Made by a program: the position numbers and the translations under genes. A stretch of DNA of 41,850 nt from Geosporobacter subterraneus DSM 17957 (GTDB taxonomy: Bacteria; Bacillota; Clostridia; Peptostreptococcales; Thermotaleaceae). The DNA lies in assembly GCF_900142145.1 (NCBI RefSeq), contig NZ_FQZV01000036.1:1-41850 (forward strand), written 5' to 3'. The notes beneath the pieces were generated by a model, which searched no databases, was not told the origin of the DNA, and saw only the letters and a program-made list of their open reading frames with translations. Of this stretch, positions 24,290 to 32,093 are shown piece after piece; the first letter of the stretch is position 1; each line of letters begins with the position of its first letter.

Positions 24290-25090
24290 ATGCAGAAGAA
24301 ATACAATCGATTAGTTGAGATCATCAAAGATATGGAAAGTGTAGTAGTTGCTTTTTCAGGAGGCGTAGACAGCACGCTCTTGCTAAAAGTTGCTCAGGAT
24401 ACTTTGGGGGATCGGGTGATTGCCGTAACCATTACTTCGCCTTTTCACGCCAAATGGGAGGAGACGGAAGCCAGGGAACTGGCAGTTAAAATTGGGGCAA
24501 AGCATATCATGCTGCCAAAAACCTTAGAAAATGGGGCGTTAAAGTATAATCCGGTCAATCGGTGTTATCTCTGCAAAAAAGATGTTTTTAGCGATATACA
24601 GGACTACGCAGCAAGAAATGGATACCAGTGGGTGGCTGATGGTACCAATCAGGACGATGCTGCAGACTATCGCCCTGGAATGCAGGCTTTAAGAGAATTA
24701 AACATAAGAAGCCCTTTACTGGAAGCTGGTATGACGAAGCAGGAGATTCGAGAGTTGTCCGAGAAAATGGGACTTACCACTTGGGATAAACCACCCTATG
24801 CATGTCTGTTGACACGAATTCCCTACGGTCAGGAGATCAAGGAGGAAGATCTCCAGCGGGTTGATCAGGCAGAATCCTACTTGATGAGTTTAGGCTTCCG
24901 ACAGGTTAGAGTAAGACTGCATGGAAACATGGGCCGTATAGAGGTGGCTAAGGAGGAATTTGCAGAGATCCTTAAAATACACAAGCTGGAGCAAATCAAC
25001 CAGGTTTTTAAAGAACTGGGCTTTCAATACGCAGCTTTAGATTTGGAAGGCTATAGAACCGGTAAAATGAACGATGGAATAGTGAGGTGA
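24290..25090 (+). CDS. larE: LarE, ATP-dependent sacrificial sulfur transferase
   Basis: A 266-residue PP-loop enzyme. The PP-loop is FSGGVDST (residues 22-29). The catalytic cysteine is C172 in PPYACLLTRIPYG, corresponding to the sacrificial Cys176 of the Lactiplantibacillus enzyme; C92 and C95 form a further CxxC in NRCYLCKKD. LarE adenylates the pyridinium dicarboxylate intermediate and installs sulfur to build the nickel-pincer nucleotide of lactate racemase and related enzymes. It is coupled to yqeB and larB by short spacings. Confidence 0.92.
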   Translation: MQKKYNRLVEIIKDMESVVVAFSGGVDSTLLLKVAQDTLGDRVIAVTITSPFHAKWEETEARELAVKIGAKHIMLPKTLENGALKYNPVNRCYLCKKDVFSDIQDYAARNGYQWVADGTNQDDAADYRPGMQALRELNIRSPLLEAGMTKQEIRELSEKMGLTTWDKPPYACLLTRIPYGQEIKEEDLQRVDQAESYLMSLGFRQVRVRLHGNMGRIEVAKEEFAEILKIHKLEQINQVFKELGFQYAALDLEGYRTGKMNDGIVR

Positions 25091-25099
25091 AGCTGTATT

Positions 25100-25840
25100 A
25101 TGCAAGAGATTAAAAGACTTTTAGAGAAGGTAAAGAATGGAAGCCTTAGTGTTGAAGAGGCGATGGGGGCATTGAAGGAGCTTCCTTACAAAGATATCGG
25201 GATCGCTAAAGTCGATCATCATCGAGAGCTGAGAAACGGCTATCCAGAGGTAATTTACTGCGAGGGGAAGCAGCTAGAGCATATCCAGCATATCATTGTA
25301 GAAATGCTCAAAAGAAATAACAATATATTGGCCACAAGAGCCAATCCGGAAGTATATGAAGCGGTAAAAGAGGTATGTGAAGACGCAGTATATCATAAGC
25401 TAGCTAGAATAATTACAATTAAGAGAAAGGAAATTCAACTGCCTGAAACCTATATATCTGTTGTGACGGGAGGAACTTCCGATATACCAGTAGCTGAAGA
25501 GGCTGCGATAACAGCAGAGTTTTTAGGTAATCGCGTAGAGCGGATTTATGATGTAGGAGTAGCTGGACTTCACCGGCTTCTAGGAAACCTGGACCGTGTA
25601 ACTGGCGCCAAGGTGATCATTGCAGTAGCAGGGATGGAAGGCGCCTTAGCCAGTGTGGTGGGGGGCTTAGTAGATAAGCCCGTTTTAGCGGTGCCTACCA
25701 GTGTTGGCTATGGAGCCAATTTTAATGGACTTTCAGCCCTGCTTTGTATGCTGAACAGCTGTGCCAGCGGTGTAGCGGTGATGAATATCGATAATGGATT
25801 TGGTGCAGGCTACATGGCCAGCATGATTAATAAGCTATAA
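25100..25840 (+). CDS. larB: LarB, nickel-pincer cofactor carboxylase/hydrolase
   Basis: A 246-residue protein whose C-terminal half resembles AIR carboxylase (VVTGGTSDIPVAEEAA, residues 121-136; VGVAGLHRL). C221, in NSCASGVAVMNIDNGFGAG, is at the position of the cysteine that binds the pyridine ring in characterised LarB. LarB carboxylates nicotinic acid adenine dinucleotide and cleaves the phosphoanhydride. The nickel insertase LarC and any LarA racemase are not in this window, so the cofactor's client cannot be named from here. Confidence 0.92.
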   Translation: MQEIKRLLEKVKNGSLSVEEAMGALKELPYKDIGIAKVDHHRELRNGYPEVIYCEGKQLEHIQHIIVEMLKRNNNILATRANPEVYEAVKEVCEDAVYHKLARIITIKRKEIQLPETYISVVTGGTSDIPVAEEAAITAEFLGNRVERIYDVGVAGLHRLLGNLDRVTGAKVIIAVAGMEGALASVVGGLVDKPVLAVPTSVGYGANFNGLSALLCMLNSCASGVAVMNIDNGFGAGYMASMINKL

Positions 25841-25954
25841 AAAGGCACACTGCGTGTGCTTCTCTAGGGGAACCTAGCTCCCCTTCGACGGCTGCAAAGC
25901 AGCCTGAGCACCCCTTTTACTACGGCAGGGGATTTTATCCCCTATAACCCCTGC
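25841..25954 (-). repeat. Dispersed repeat family B, copy 2
   Basis: On the minus strand: an A run, GCAGGGG, the hairpin GGGGATAAAATCCCC, then GGTGCTCAGGCTGC/GCAGCC, GTCGAAGGGG, GGTTCCCC, GAAGCAC, and a last hairpin GCACACGCAGTGTGC followed by CTTTTT. Nearly identical to copy 3 at 38774-38892. It lies downstream of sspH on the same strand and directly abuts the larB stop on the other. Confidence 0.85.
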
Positions 25955-26047
25955 TTTTTTTATTGTCTTAATAATGCTATAAAACGCATTAAGTCTTGAA
26001 ATTACTTTTATTGAAGCACAAATAAATTTATATTTTCTTATCCAATA

Positions 26048-26077
26048 AAAAAACACTGAGCAATCAGTGTTTTTTTA
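26048..26077. terminator. Bidirectional terminator beside sspH
   Basis: AAAAACACTGA (26048-26058) pairs with TCAGTGTTTTTTT, loop GCAA. It serves sspH on the minus strand and could stop plus-strand read-through. Confidence 0.85.
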
Positions 26078-26079
26078 TA

Positions 26080-26259
26080 CTAGGAAAGATGACCTTCCTC
26101 CAAACTTCTTACTGGAACAGTGATTTGACCGGATTCTAAGGTTACTACAGCCGTTTGATCCTGTGCATTTAATTTCTCAATCCAAATGGGGCTGCCCTCA
26201 TAGAATACAGGGATAGTTTTTTCAGAGCTCAGTATTTGTTGTGCTCGCTCATATTGCAT
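26080..26259 (-). CDS. sspH: H-type small acid-soluble spore protein
   Basis: A short minus-strand gene of 59 residues starting MQYERAQQILSSEKTIPVFY and continuing EGSPIWIEKLN, then a Thr-Val-rich strand and TVPVRSLEEGHLS. This is the SspH family pattern (M...RAQ.IL.S......Y.G.PVWIE.......A.V.......VPV..L.E). AAGGAG lies before the ATG. SASP-H proteins are made in the forespore under sigma-G, and a matching promoter is seen upstream. Confidence 0.85.
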   Translation of the reverse strand: MQYERAQQILSSEKTIPVFYEGSPIWIEKLNAQDQTAVVTLESGQITVPVRSLEEGHLS

Positions 26260-26302
26260 TTCATCATCTCCTTATGGTTATTCATTTATTTTATCTAATA
26301 AA

Positions 26303-26332
26303 TAGCATGTCTAAAGCTTTGGTTTAGTATGC
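26303..26332 (-). promoter_or_regulatory. Sigma-G-type promoter of sspH
   Basis: On the minus strand GCATA (26332-26328), 18 nt, CATGCTA (26309-26303). This fits the forespore sigma-G consensus and lies about 45 nt before the sspH start. Confidence 0.65.
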
Positions 26333-26435
26333 ATTCACAGAAAATTCTATTAAAAGGCAGCGGTAGACAAGGAAAAAGTATGAAAAGATAGAATATTTAA
26401 TAAAAACCATTTGTATTTAATCGGGGGCGGACATT

Positions 26436-28472
26436 ATGGGAAAAGAAATTCAAGTCAAAATTACCTATAGTAAGGGAATTCATACGAGAGTTGCTGCAAT
26501 GATTGTGCAGAAATGCCAAGAACTTATGAAAAAATATCAATGCAGATTATTTATAAGAAGAGAAAGAGATAATAGCGTGATACCGGGAAACAGCATGCTG
26601 GCTTTGGTTTCTATGAAAATTACAGAAGGAGAAATTATTTATGTATTTAGTGATCAGGACCGGACAGAAGAAGCCGTTGAGGCCTTTGCTGCTTTTTTAG
26701 GCGGGTCCTTTCAGTTGGAGCAGTGCAATCTTGATGAGATTGACAATATTATTCAACACAATACCCTTGCCAGTGAAAAAGTATTTGACAGTATTGTTAA
26801 CGGTTTGATTGTAGTAGATCATAACAATGTAATCAGCGTATTTAACAAAGCAGCGGAGCGGATTACCGGTATAACAGCTAAGGAGGCTTTAGGGAAGGAA
26901 GCTAATGATATTATCGACAACTCTAAGCTCTATGAAGTATTAGAGACAGGTATTGAGCAGATTGCATTCAAACAGAGAATTGGGAGCAGCACCATTGTGA
27001 CCAATCGGACGCCTATTATTGCCGATGGGAAAATTATTGGAGCTGTTGCTACTTTTCAGGATATCTCTGAGCTAGAATCCCTGTCCTCGGAGCTTCGCAG
27101 TGTACAGGACCTCCAGCAAAGATTTCAGCATATATTGGAAAATGTTGATGATGCCATTTGCATGCTGGATAGGAACGGGGTGATAACCTATGTCAATCCC
27201 GCCTATGAAAGGATTATGAAGATTCAGCAGGAAGAAGTGGTCAATAAGCATATCCGTGAAGTATCGCCTACAGGGATACGGATGCAGGTATTAAAGGAAA
27301 AAACCCCTCAATATGGCAAGATCATACGCAAAGAAAATGGTACTGAAATAATTGCCAATGTCAGTCCCATTATTATTGATGGTGAAATGAACGGGGTGGT
27401 ATCCCTGTCGAAGGAAATAACAGAAATCAAAAGACTGGCAGAAAAGATAGAGGAATTATCGGCTAAAACCAAATATCTACAGGAAGAACTCAGTAAAAAG
27501 CATGAGATTAATAAATCCTTTGATATCATTGTGGGAAAAAGCGGAGTACTTTTGGAGGCACTATCTATTGCTTCTAAGGCTTCAGAGACTGATGCCACCG
27601 TATTGATTCGCGGAGAGAGCGGCACAGGAAAAGAACTGGTTGCCAAGGGCATTCATTATGCCAGCAGCAGAAAAAACAGACCTTTTATTCGTGTAAACTG
27701 TTCGGCTATTCCTCATAATCTACTGGAGAGTGAGTTATTTGGATATGAAAAGGGGGCCTTTACCGGTGCGATTAAACAAAAACTTGGGAAGTTCGAATTA
27801 GCAGATGAAGGAACGATTTTTTTAGACGAGATTGGGGACATGGATAAAGAAATGCAGGCTAAGCTTTTACGTGTGCTGCAGGAGAGAGAATTGGAGCGGA
27901 TAGGCGGTACAAAAACAATTCCGATATCCGTGCGTGTAATTGCGGCTACTAACCGCAATCTTGAAGAAATGGTTGAGCAGGGAACCTTTCGCAGTGATCT
28001 GTACTATCGTCTTAATGTCATACCTGTCATGCTTCCGCCCCTGCGTCTTCGTAAAGGGGATATCCCAATCATCGTAGAGCACTTTATTCATAAAATATGC
28101 AGCAAATATGGGATCAGCCAAAAACGTATCAGCAAGGAAGCCCTTGCCTGTATGGAAGCCTACGACTGGCCCGGCAATGTTCGAGAGCTGGAAAATATAA
28201 TAGAAAGAGGATTAACTCTCACAAGAGACGAGATGATTACTGTAGGGGATCTCCCCACTTATATAGGTATAGAGAAGGGAGAAGCAGGCTTTAGGGAAAC
28301 AGCCGTTACAATTGGGGAAGATGGAGATAAAATACCTACCCTGGAGGAAGTAGAGAAATCTTTACTAGCTCTGGCGCTAAAAAAGCATAAGAGTTTTCAT
28401 CGTGCAGGTAAAGCCCTGGGCATTAATCACAAGACAGTTGCAGCAAAGGCACGAAAATATAATTTGATTTAA
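26436..28472 (+). CDS. Sigma-54-dependent activator with N-terminal HPr domain
   Basis: A 678-residue enhancer-binding protein. Residues 1-88 form an HPr-like domain with H16 in [10 protein letters not shown] at the site of the phosphorylated histidine. Two PAS domains follow (about 108-215 and 225-335; [20 protein letters not shown] and [19 protein letters not shown]). The AAA+ domain (about 360-590) has [15 protein letters not shown], the sigma-54 contact loop GAFTGA (about 439-444) and the Walker [21 protein letters not shown]. The Fis-type HTH is at the C-terminus ([20 protein letters not shown]). It lies just before two sigma-54 promoters, so it most likely activates the dha operon in response to PTS phosphorylation state. 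Confidence 0.92.
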   Translation: MGKEIQVKITYSKGIHTRVAAMIVQKCQELMKKYQCRLFIRRERDNSVIPGNSMLALVSMKITEGEIIYVFSDQDRTEEAVEAFAAFLGGSFQLEQCNLDEIDNIIQHNTLASEKVFDSIVNGLIVVDHNNVISVFNKAAERITGITAKEALGKEANDIIDNSKLYEVLETGIEQIAFKQRIGSSTIVTNRTPIIADGKIIGAVATFQDISELESLSSELRSVQDLQQRFQHILENVDDAICMLDRNGVITYVNPAYERIMKIQQEEVVNKHIREVSPTGIRMQVLKEKTPQYGKIIRKENGTEIIANVSPIIIDGEMNGVVSLSKEITEIKRLAEKIEELSAKTKYLQEELSKKHEINKSFDIIVGKSGVLLEALSIASKASETDATVLIRGESGTGKELVAKGIHYASSRKNRPFIRVNCSAIPHNLLESELFGYEKGAFTGAIKQKLGKFELADEGTIFLDEIGDMDKEMQAKLLRVLQERELERIGGTKTIPISVRVIAATNRNLEEMVEQGTFRSDLYYRLNVIPVMLPPLRLRKGDIPIIVEHFIHKICSKYGISQKRISKEALACMEAYDWPGNVRELENIIERGLTLTRDEMITVGDLPTYIGIEKGEAGFRETAVTIGEDGDKIPTLEEVEKSLLALALKKHKSFHRAGKALGINHKTVAAKARKYNLI

Positions 28473-28494
28473 AGCTCGGAACAAACCGAGCTTT
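28471..28494 (+). terminator. Hairpin after the sigma-54 activator gene
   Basis: AAAGCTCGG (28471-28479) pairs with CCGAGCTTT (28486-28494); T tract is short, so it may be a weak terminator. Confidence 0.6.
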
Positions 28495-28508
28495 ATAACT
28501 GTTTTCAA

Positions 28509-28524
28509 TGGCACGATGCTTGCA
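28509..28524 (+). promoter_or_regulatory. Sigma-54 promoter of dhaM-HPr
   Basis: TGGCACGATGCTTGCA matches the -24/-12 consensus TGGCAC-N5-TTGCA exactly, 62 nt before the dhaM start. Confidence 0.9.
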
Positions 28525-28585
28525 TATAACTAAGTGAAATGATGAAAAGATAGTAGATGAATAAATAATAAAGGGGGTGCTGAAA

Positions 28586-28978
28586 GTGTTAGGTCTTGTT
28601 GTGGTTTCTCACAGCCAGAAGGTTGCCCAGGGAGTTAAAGACATTGCGGAGCAAATGAATAATGGAATGGTAAAAATTGTTGAAGCCGGTGGCGTTGATG
28701 AAGACAGGATTGGAACGAATCCTCTGAAAATACAGGCTGCTATCGAAGAGGCCTATGATCAAGGACCGGTACTTGTTTTTGCAGATCTGGGAAGTGCCAT
28801 TATGAATGCAGAATTGGCCATTGATCTAGTGGATAACGAAATCAAGAAGCAAATTACTATCGTGAATGCTCCTCTGGTAGAAGGTGTTATTGCCGCCGTT
28901 ATACAAGCTACAATTTCAGATGATGTTGAGGATATAATTCGAACTGCTGTAGCAAGCAAAGACTTAAATAAAATCTAA
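28586..28978 (+). CDS. dhaM: DhaM, PTS phosphoryl donor of the ketose kinase
   Basis: A 130-residue EIIA-mannose-type protein. H9 in VVVSHSQKVAQG is the phosphorylation site. GGVDEDRIGTNPLKIQAAIE and VFADLGSAIMNAELAIDLV are typical of DhaM. It carries phosphate from HPr to the nucleotide bound in DhaL, replacing ATP as donor. The GTG at 28586 is chosen since AGGGGG lies 8 nt before it; a GTG at 28577 overlaps that site. Unlike the E. coli protein it has no fused HPr and EI-like domains; a separate HPr gene follows. Confidence 0.92.
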   Translation: MLGLVVVSHSQKVAQGVKDIAEQMNNGMVKIVEAGGVDEDRIGTNPLKIQAAIEEAYDQGPVLVFADLGSAIMNAELAIDLVDNEIKKQITIVNAPLVEGVIAAVIQATISDDVEDIIRTAVASKDLNKI

Positions 28979-29001
28979 CAGCCCTTGAGGAGGGATACTA
29001 G

Positions 29002-29247
29002 GTGATAGAGATGGAAGTTGCTATTCAAAGAGAAGATGGATTTCATGCTAGGCCGGCAAGTGAGTTTGTGAAAGTGGCCAACAAGTATAAGAGCAATATT
29101 TATATTAAGAAAAACGAAAAACTTATATCTGCTAAAAGCATCCTGAATTTGATGAGTCTTGCCTTGAGTAAGGGAGAAACGATGATTTTATCTATTGATG
29201 GAGAGGATGAAGCCCAGGCTCTTGAGGAGTTACTAGGAATACTGTAA
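29002..29247 (+). CDS. HPr-family phosphocarrier, operon paralogue
   Basis: An 81-residue HPr with H15 in GFHARPAS, the site phosphorylated by enzyme I, and S46 in SAKSILNLMSLAL, at the regulatory serine position. A GTG start at 29002 follows GAGGAGGG by 8 nt. In other lineages this domain is fused to DhaM; here it is separate and likely serves DhaM specifically. It could also exchange phosphate with the HPr domain of the activator. Confidence 0.9.
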   Translation: MIEMEVAIQREDGFHARPASEFVKVANKYKSNIYIKKNEKLISAKSILNLMSLALSKGETMILSIDGEDEAQALEELLGIL

Positions 29248-29273
29248 AGTTTGCATCATTGGGAAAGTTGATT

Positions 29274-29307
29274 TTGGGAAAAATTCCCCATGGGTAAAAA
29301 TTCCCCA
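29274..29307 (+). promoter_or_regulatory. Tandem enhancer-like sites for the sigma-54 activator
   Basis: TTGGGAAAAATTCCCCA (29274-29290) is followed directly by TGGGTAAAAATTCCCCA (29291-29307). Each is a near-palindrome. Partial copies lie at 29259 (TTGGGAAAGTT) and 29338 (CAGGAAAATCCCCA). They sit 75-105 bp before the second -24/-12 promoter, a normal place for activator binding sites. Confidence 0.6.
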
Positions 29308-29347
29308 ATAGCTAATGGGAACGAATACTGAAAATTCAGGAAAATCC

Positions 29348-29383
29348 CCAAGCAATCGTGGAAATGTAAATCCGATTGCTTGG
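29348..29383. promoter_or_regulatory. Perfect 11-bp inverted repeat overlapping the -24 box
   Basis: CCAAGCAATCG (29348-29358) and CGATTGCTTGG (29373-29383). The right arm includes the TGG of the -24 element at 29381, so a protein bound here would block sigma-54 polymerase. Could also form a hairpin in read-through mRNA. Confidence 0.55.
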
Positions 29384-29396
29384 CATAATGATTGCA
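29381..29396 (+). promoter_or_regulatory. Second sigma-54 promoter, before the membrane pair
   Basis: TGGCATAATGATTGCA fits TGGCAY-N5-TTGCA and lies 83 nt before the membrane-protein start. Confidence 0.85.
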
Positions 29397-29478
29397 TTAA
29401 TAAATTATTGGATTTTAAAAAGAAAAGCGCATGAAATACTAATCTTGAAAATATTAATAAATGAAGGGAGGGGACAAG

Positions 29479-29853
29479 ATGAAAATGTTTCGTTCAATTG
29501 TAGGATTTGCCATCGCAGGTATGTTCGTTATGAGCGTGTGGGGAGCTTTAGCAGGTGCTTATGGACTAATCGGGGGATGGTTTGCTGCTCTTGCAATCAT
29601 TAGCATCATGTGGTTCTTAAATCACTTTATCGGAATTATTGATAATCCAGGGGCTTTTGTAGATATGGCTTTGGGTATTGCTATCTGTGGGACTTTAAGA
29701 CCTGTTTTTTCTGCAGGCTCTATTAAACCACTGATAGAATCCATACCAACCCTTGTAATTGTGATTTTAGGAGGTATGACCGGCGGTGTAGTGGCAGTGA
29801 TGTTTCAAAATGACCTGGCAAAACAAGCGGAGGAGTCCAAACAGGAAGCATAG
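29479..29853 (+). CDS. Small membrane protein A (Lin0368-like, putative polyol/ketose transporter subunit)
   Basis: A 124-residue protein with about four membrane helices. Its central motif, GGWFAALAIISIMWFLNHF with a later FVDMALGIAI, recurs in the next gene as GGWLAAAF...WTLNHG...WIDMAWA. The family resembles the small proteins annotated in Listeria dihydroxyacetone-kinase operons as putative glycerol transporter subunits (Lin0368 type); this is from memory of the family, with no transport proof. The ATG at 29479 is chosen over 29461 because GGAGGGG lies between them. Start of the second sigma-54 transcript. Confidence 0.7.
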   Translation: MKMFRSIVGFAIAGMFVMSVWGALAGAYGLIGGWFAALAIISIMWFLNHFIGIIDNPGAFVDMALGIAICGTLRPVFSAGSIKPLIESIPTLVIVILGGMTGGVVAVMFQNDLAKQAEESKQEA

Positions 29854-29889
29854 ACGATTGATTAGAAGGATATGAAAGGGGGAGAATCG

Positions 29890-30225
29890 ATGACGCCTGG
29901 ATTAATGATTGCAACCTTCGTGGGAGGGTTCATATTCCCATTTATGATCAGCATGTGTTGGGGGAGGCTGGTAGATGCCTTTGGACCTGCCGGAGGATGG
30001 TTGGCAGCCGCATTTATCGTTGGTACCACTTGGACGTTAAATCACGGTGTAGGTCTGATTCATCAGAGCGGTGGGGCATGGATTGATATGGCATGGGCAG
30101 CAGCTTTTGGTCTGTTGGCAGGAGCCGTTTATTCAGGAGCCAGCTTAAGCAAAGCAATGCCTACACTTATTTCGGCAGTGATTGGGGGTACATTGGGAGC
30201 TCTAATATTATCCTTTATCCTATAA
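29890..30225 (+). CDS. Small membrane protein B, paralogue of A
   Basis: A 111-residue protein with about four helices, clearly homologous to the preceding one across its length (WGRLVDAFGPAGGWLAAAF, WTLNHGVGLIH, GAWIDMAWA, then a Gly-rich last helix AVIGGTLGALI). Two related subunits encoded side by side suggest a hetero-oligomer, with the shared Asn-His and Asp-Met-Ala inside the membrane as possible substrate-path residues. The ATG at 29890 follows AAGGGGGAG. Location just before dhaK supports uptake of the kinase substrate. Confidence 0.7.
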   Translation: MTPGLMIATFVGGFIFPFMISMCWGRLVDAFGPAGGWLAAAFIVGTTWTLNHGVGLIHQSGGAWIDMAWAAAFGLLAGAVYSGASLSKAMPTLISAVIGGTLGALILSFIL

Positions 30226-30341
30226 AAGATACAATCTATAATTCATAACAATAAAATGGATTATAGTTGTGATAGCTTGCTTCTTGATGATGCTGTAGGT
30301 TTAAGTGAAACTGTGTGAAATAAGAAAAAGGGGGAAAAAGA

Positions 30342-31337
30342 ATGAAAAGACTGATCAACGATCCATATGACGTGGTAGAGGAAATGCTGGAAGGGTATGT
30401 AAAAGCCCACGAGCAATATGTAAAGCTGTTAGAGCATGACGGACGTGTGGTTGTTAGCAAGAAGGCACCTGTTGAAAACAAAGTAGGTATTATTATTGGT
30501 GGAGGATCCGGCCATGAGCCGCTGTTCCTAGGCTATGTAGGGGAAGGATTTGCAGATGCCGCCGTTATCGGAAACATCAACACATCCCCATCTCCAGAGC
30601 CATGCTACAATGCTGTAAAAGCAGTTGATGCTGGAAAAGGCTGCTTATACATGTATGGAAACTATGCCGGTGACGTTTTGAACTTTGATATGGGTGCAGA
30701 AATGGCATCTATGGACGGAATTAGAGTTGAAACCGTATTGGTTACAGATGATGTAGTTTCTTCTAAAGAAATCAAGGACAGAAGAGGGGTTGCAGGAGAC
30801 TTCTATGTATTTAAGATTGCTGCTGCAAAAGCTGCACTTGGAGCAGACCTGGATGAGGTAAAAGCGGCTGCTGAGAAAGCAAATGCCAATACAAGATCTA
30901 TGGGTGTTGCATTATCTTCTGCCACATTGCCATCTACCGGAAAGCCAATTTTCGAGATGGGTGAAGAAGATATGGAAATTGGTATGGGTATTCATGGAGA
31001 GCCTGGAGTAAGAAGAGGTAAAATTGAGCCAGCTGATAAAGTGATTGATCAGATCATGGAGCATATTCTGCCTGACCTGCCTTATGAGTCAGGTGATGAG
31101 GTGAGTGTACTGGTGAACAGCTTAGGTGCCACTCCACTTTTGGATTTACATATTTGCTACAGAAGAGTAGCTCAAATTCTGAAAGAAAAGGGCATTAAGG
31201 TTCATAAGGCTTTTGTAGGACCATTTGCAACTTCTATGGACATGGCAGGTATGTCTGTTACACTGCTTAAATTAGATGATGAGTTAAAGGAACTGTTAGA
31301 TTATCCTTGTGATACACCATATTTTGTTCAAAAATAA
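30342..31337 (+). CDS. dhaK: DhaK, ketose-binding subunit of PTS-dependent kinase
   Basis: A 331-residue protein. H218 in MGIHGEPGVRR forms the covalent hemiaminal with the ketose; H58 in GGGSGHEP and D111 in YAGDVLNFDMG complete the active site, all at the family's usual positions. DhaK binds dihydroxyacetone or a related short ketose and receives phosphate from DhaL. AAAGGGGGAAA precedes the ATG. The two isomerases downstream suggest that erythrulose, which also has a terminal dihydroxyacetone-like end, may be the real substrate. Confidence 0.94.
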   Translation: MKRLINDPYDVVEEMLEGYVKAHEQYVKLLEHDGRVVVSKKAPVENKVGIIIGGGSGHEPLFLGYVGEGFADAAVIGNINTSPSPEPCYNAVKAVDAGKGCLYMYGNYAGDVLNFDMGAEMASMDGIRVETVLVTDDVVSSKEIKDRRGVAGDFYVFKIAAAKAALGADLDEVKAAAEKANANTRSMGVALSSATLPSTGKPIFEMGEEDMEIGMGIHGEPGVRRGKIEPADKVIDQIMEHILPDLPYESGDEVSVLVNSLGATPLLDLHICYRRVAQILKEKGIKVHKAFVGPFATSMDMAGMSVTLLKLDDELKELLDYPCDTPYFVQK

Positions 31338-31381
31338 ATAATAATATAAGGCAAGAATACTCAGCAAGGGAGGGACTGTCA

Positions 31382-32023
31382 ATGTACGAAAACTATGTAC
31401 TGGACAAAGCATATTTTGTAAAAGTCATTGCAGACTTGGCTGCCATAGTAGAAGAGCAGAGAGACTATTTGACAGGATTGGATTCTGCCATAGGAGATGG
31501 GGACCACGGCTTAAACCTAAGTATCGGCTTTAGAGAAGTAACCAAAAACCTTGGCGAGTGGCAGAAGGAAAACCTGACGATCCTCATGAAAAAGATCGGC
31601 ATGGCGTTGCTTGGAAAAGTCGGCGGGTCTGCCGGTCCTTTATACGGCAGCTTATTTATGAAAATGGGTGAGCCTGCAGCAGGAAAAGATGCTGTAGACT
31701 TCAATGAATTCTACAATATGCTAAAGGTAGGCATAGAAGCTGTTGAAATGCGCGGTAAGGCTGTTGTCGGGGAAAAGACTATGGTAGATGCTTTAAGACC
31801 TGCCTTGGATACTTTAGCAGGGGCGATAGAAGAAGGCGTGGAACCGAAAACCGCCTTTGAAAAAATGCTGGACAGTGCCAAGTCTGGAAGAGATTCTACC
31901 ATTCCGCTGATCGCTAAAAAAGGCAGAGCAATGCGATTAGGGGAAAGGGCCATTGGTCATGTAGATCCGGGGGCGGCGTCAAGCTGTATCATTTTGGAAA
32001 TGTTTTATAAAAATATGCCATAA
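31382..32023 (+). CDS. dhaL: DhaL, nucleotide-binding subunit of PTS-dependent kinase
   Basis: A 213-residue all-helical protein. Mg-nucleotide ligands lie in DSAIGDGDHGLNLS (residues 34-47: D34, D39, D41). GKVGGSAGPLYGSLF and the late GHVDPGAASSCII close the ADP site. It holds ADP as a fixed cofactor, takes phosphate from DhaM and passes it to the substrate on DhaK. GGGAGGG precedes the ATG. An intercistronic hairpin separates it from the next gene. Confidence 0.94.
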   Translation: MYENYVLDKAYFVKVIADLAAIVEEQRDYLTGLDSAIGDGDHGLNLSIGFREVTKNLGEWQKENLTILMKKIGMALLGKVGGSAGPLYGSLFMKMGEPAAGKDAVDFNEFYNMLKVGIEAVEMRGKAVVGEKTMVDALRPALDTLAGAIEEGVEPKTAFEKMLDSAKSGRDSTIPLIAKKGRAMRLGERAIGHVDPGAASSCIILEMFYKNMP

Positions 32024-32038
32024 TAGTGAGTCTATGGT

Positions 32039-32074
32039 GGAACAATCACTGTCCTTTCGGCCAGTGATTGTTCC
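32039..32074 (+). repeat. Intercistronic 13-bp hairpin between dhaL and the TIM-like gene
   Basis: GGAACAATCACTG (32039-32051) and CAGTGATTGTTCC (32062-32074), perfect stem, 10-nt loop, no T tract, ending just before the AAAGGGG ribosome site. Likely an mRNA processing or stability element, or an operator. Confidence 0.6.
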
Positions 32075-32093
32075 TGTAAAGGGGAAGAATTTT

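Noticed and set aside
29376-29603. Frame overlapping the second sigma-54 promoter
   Set aside because: It would start inside the -24/-12 region and is out of frame with the conserved membrane protein.
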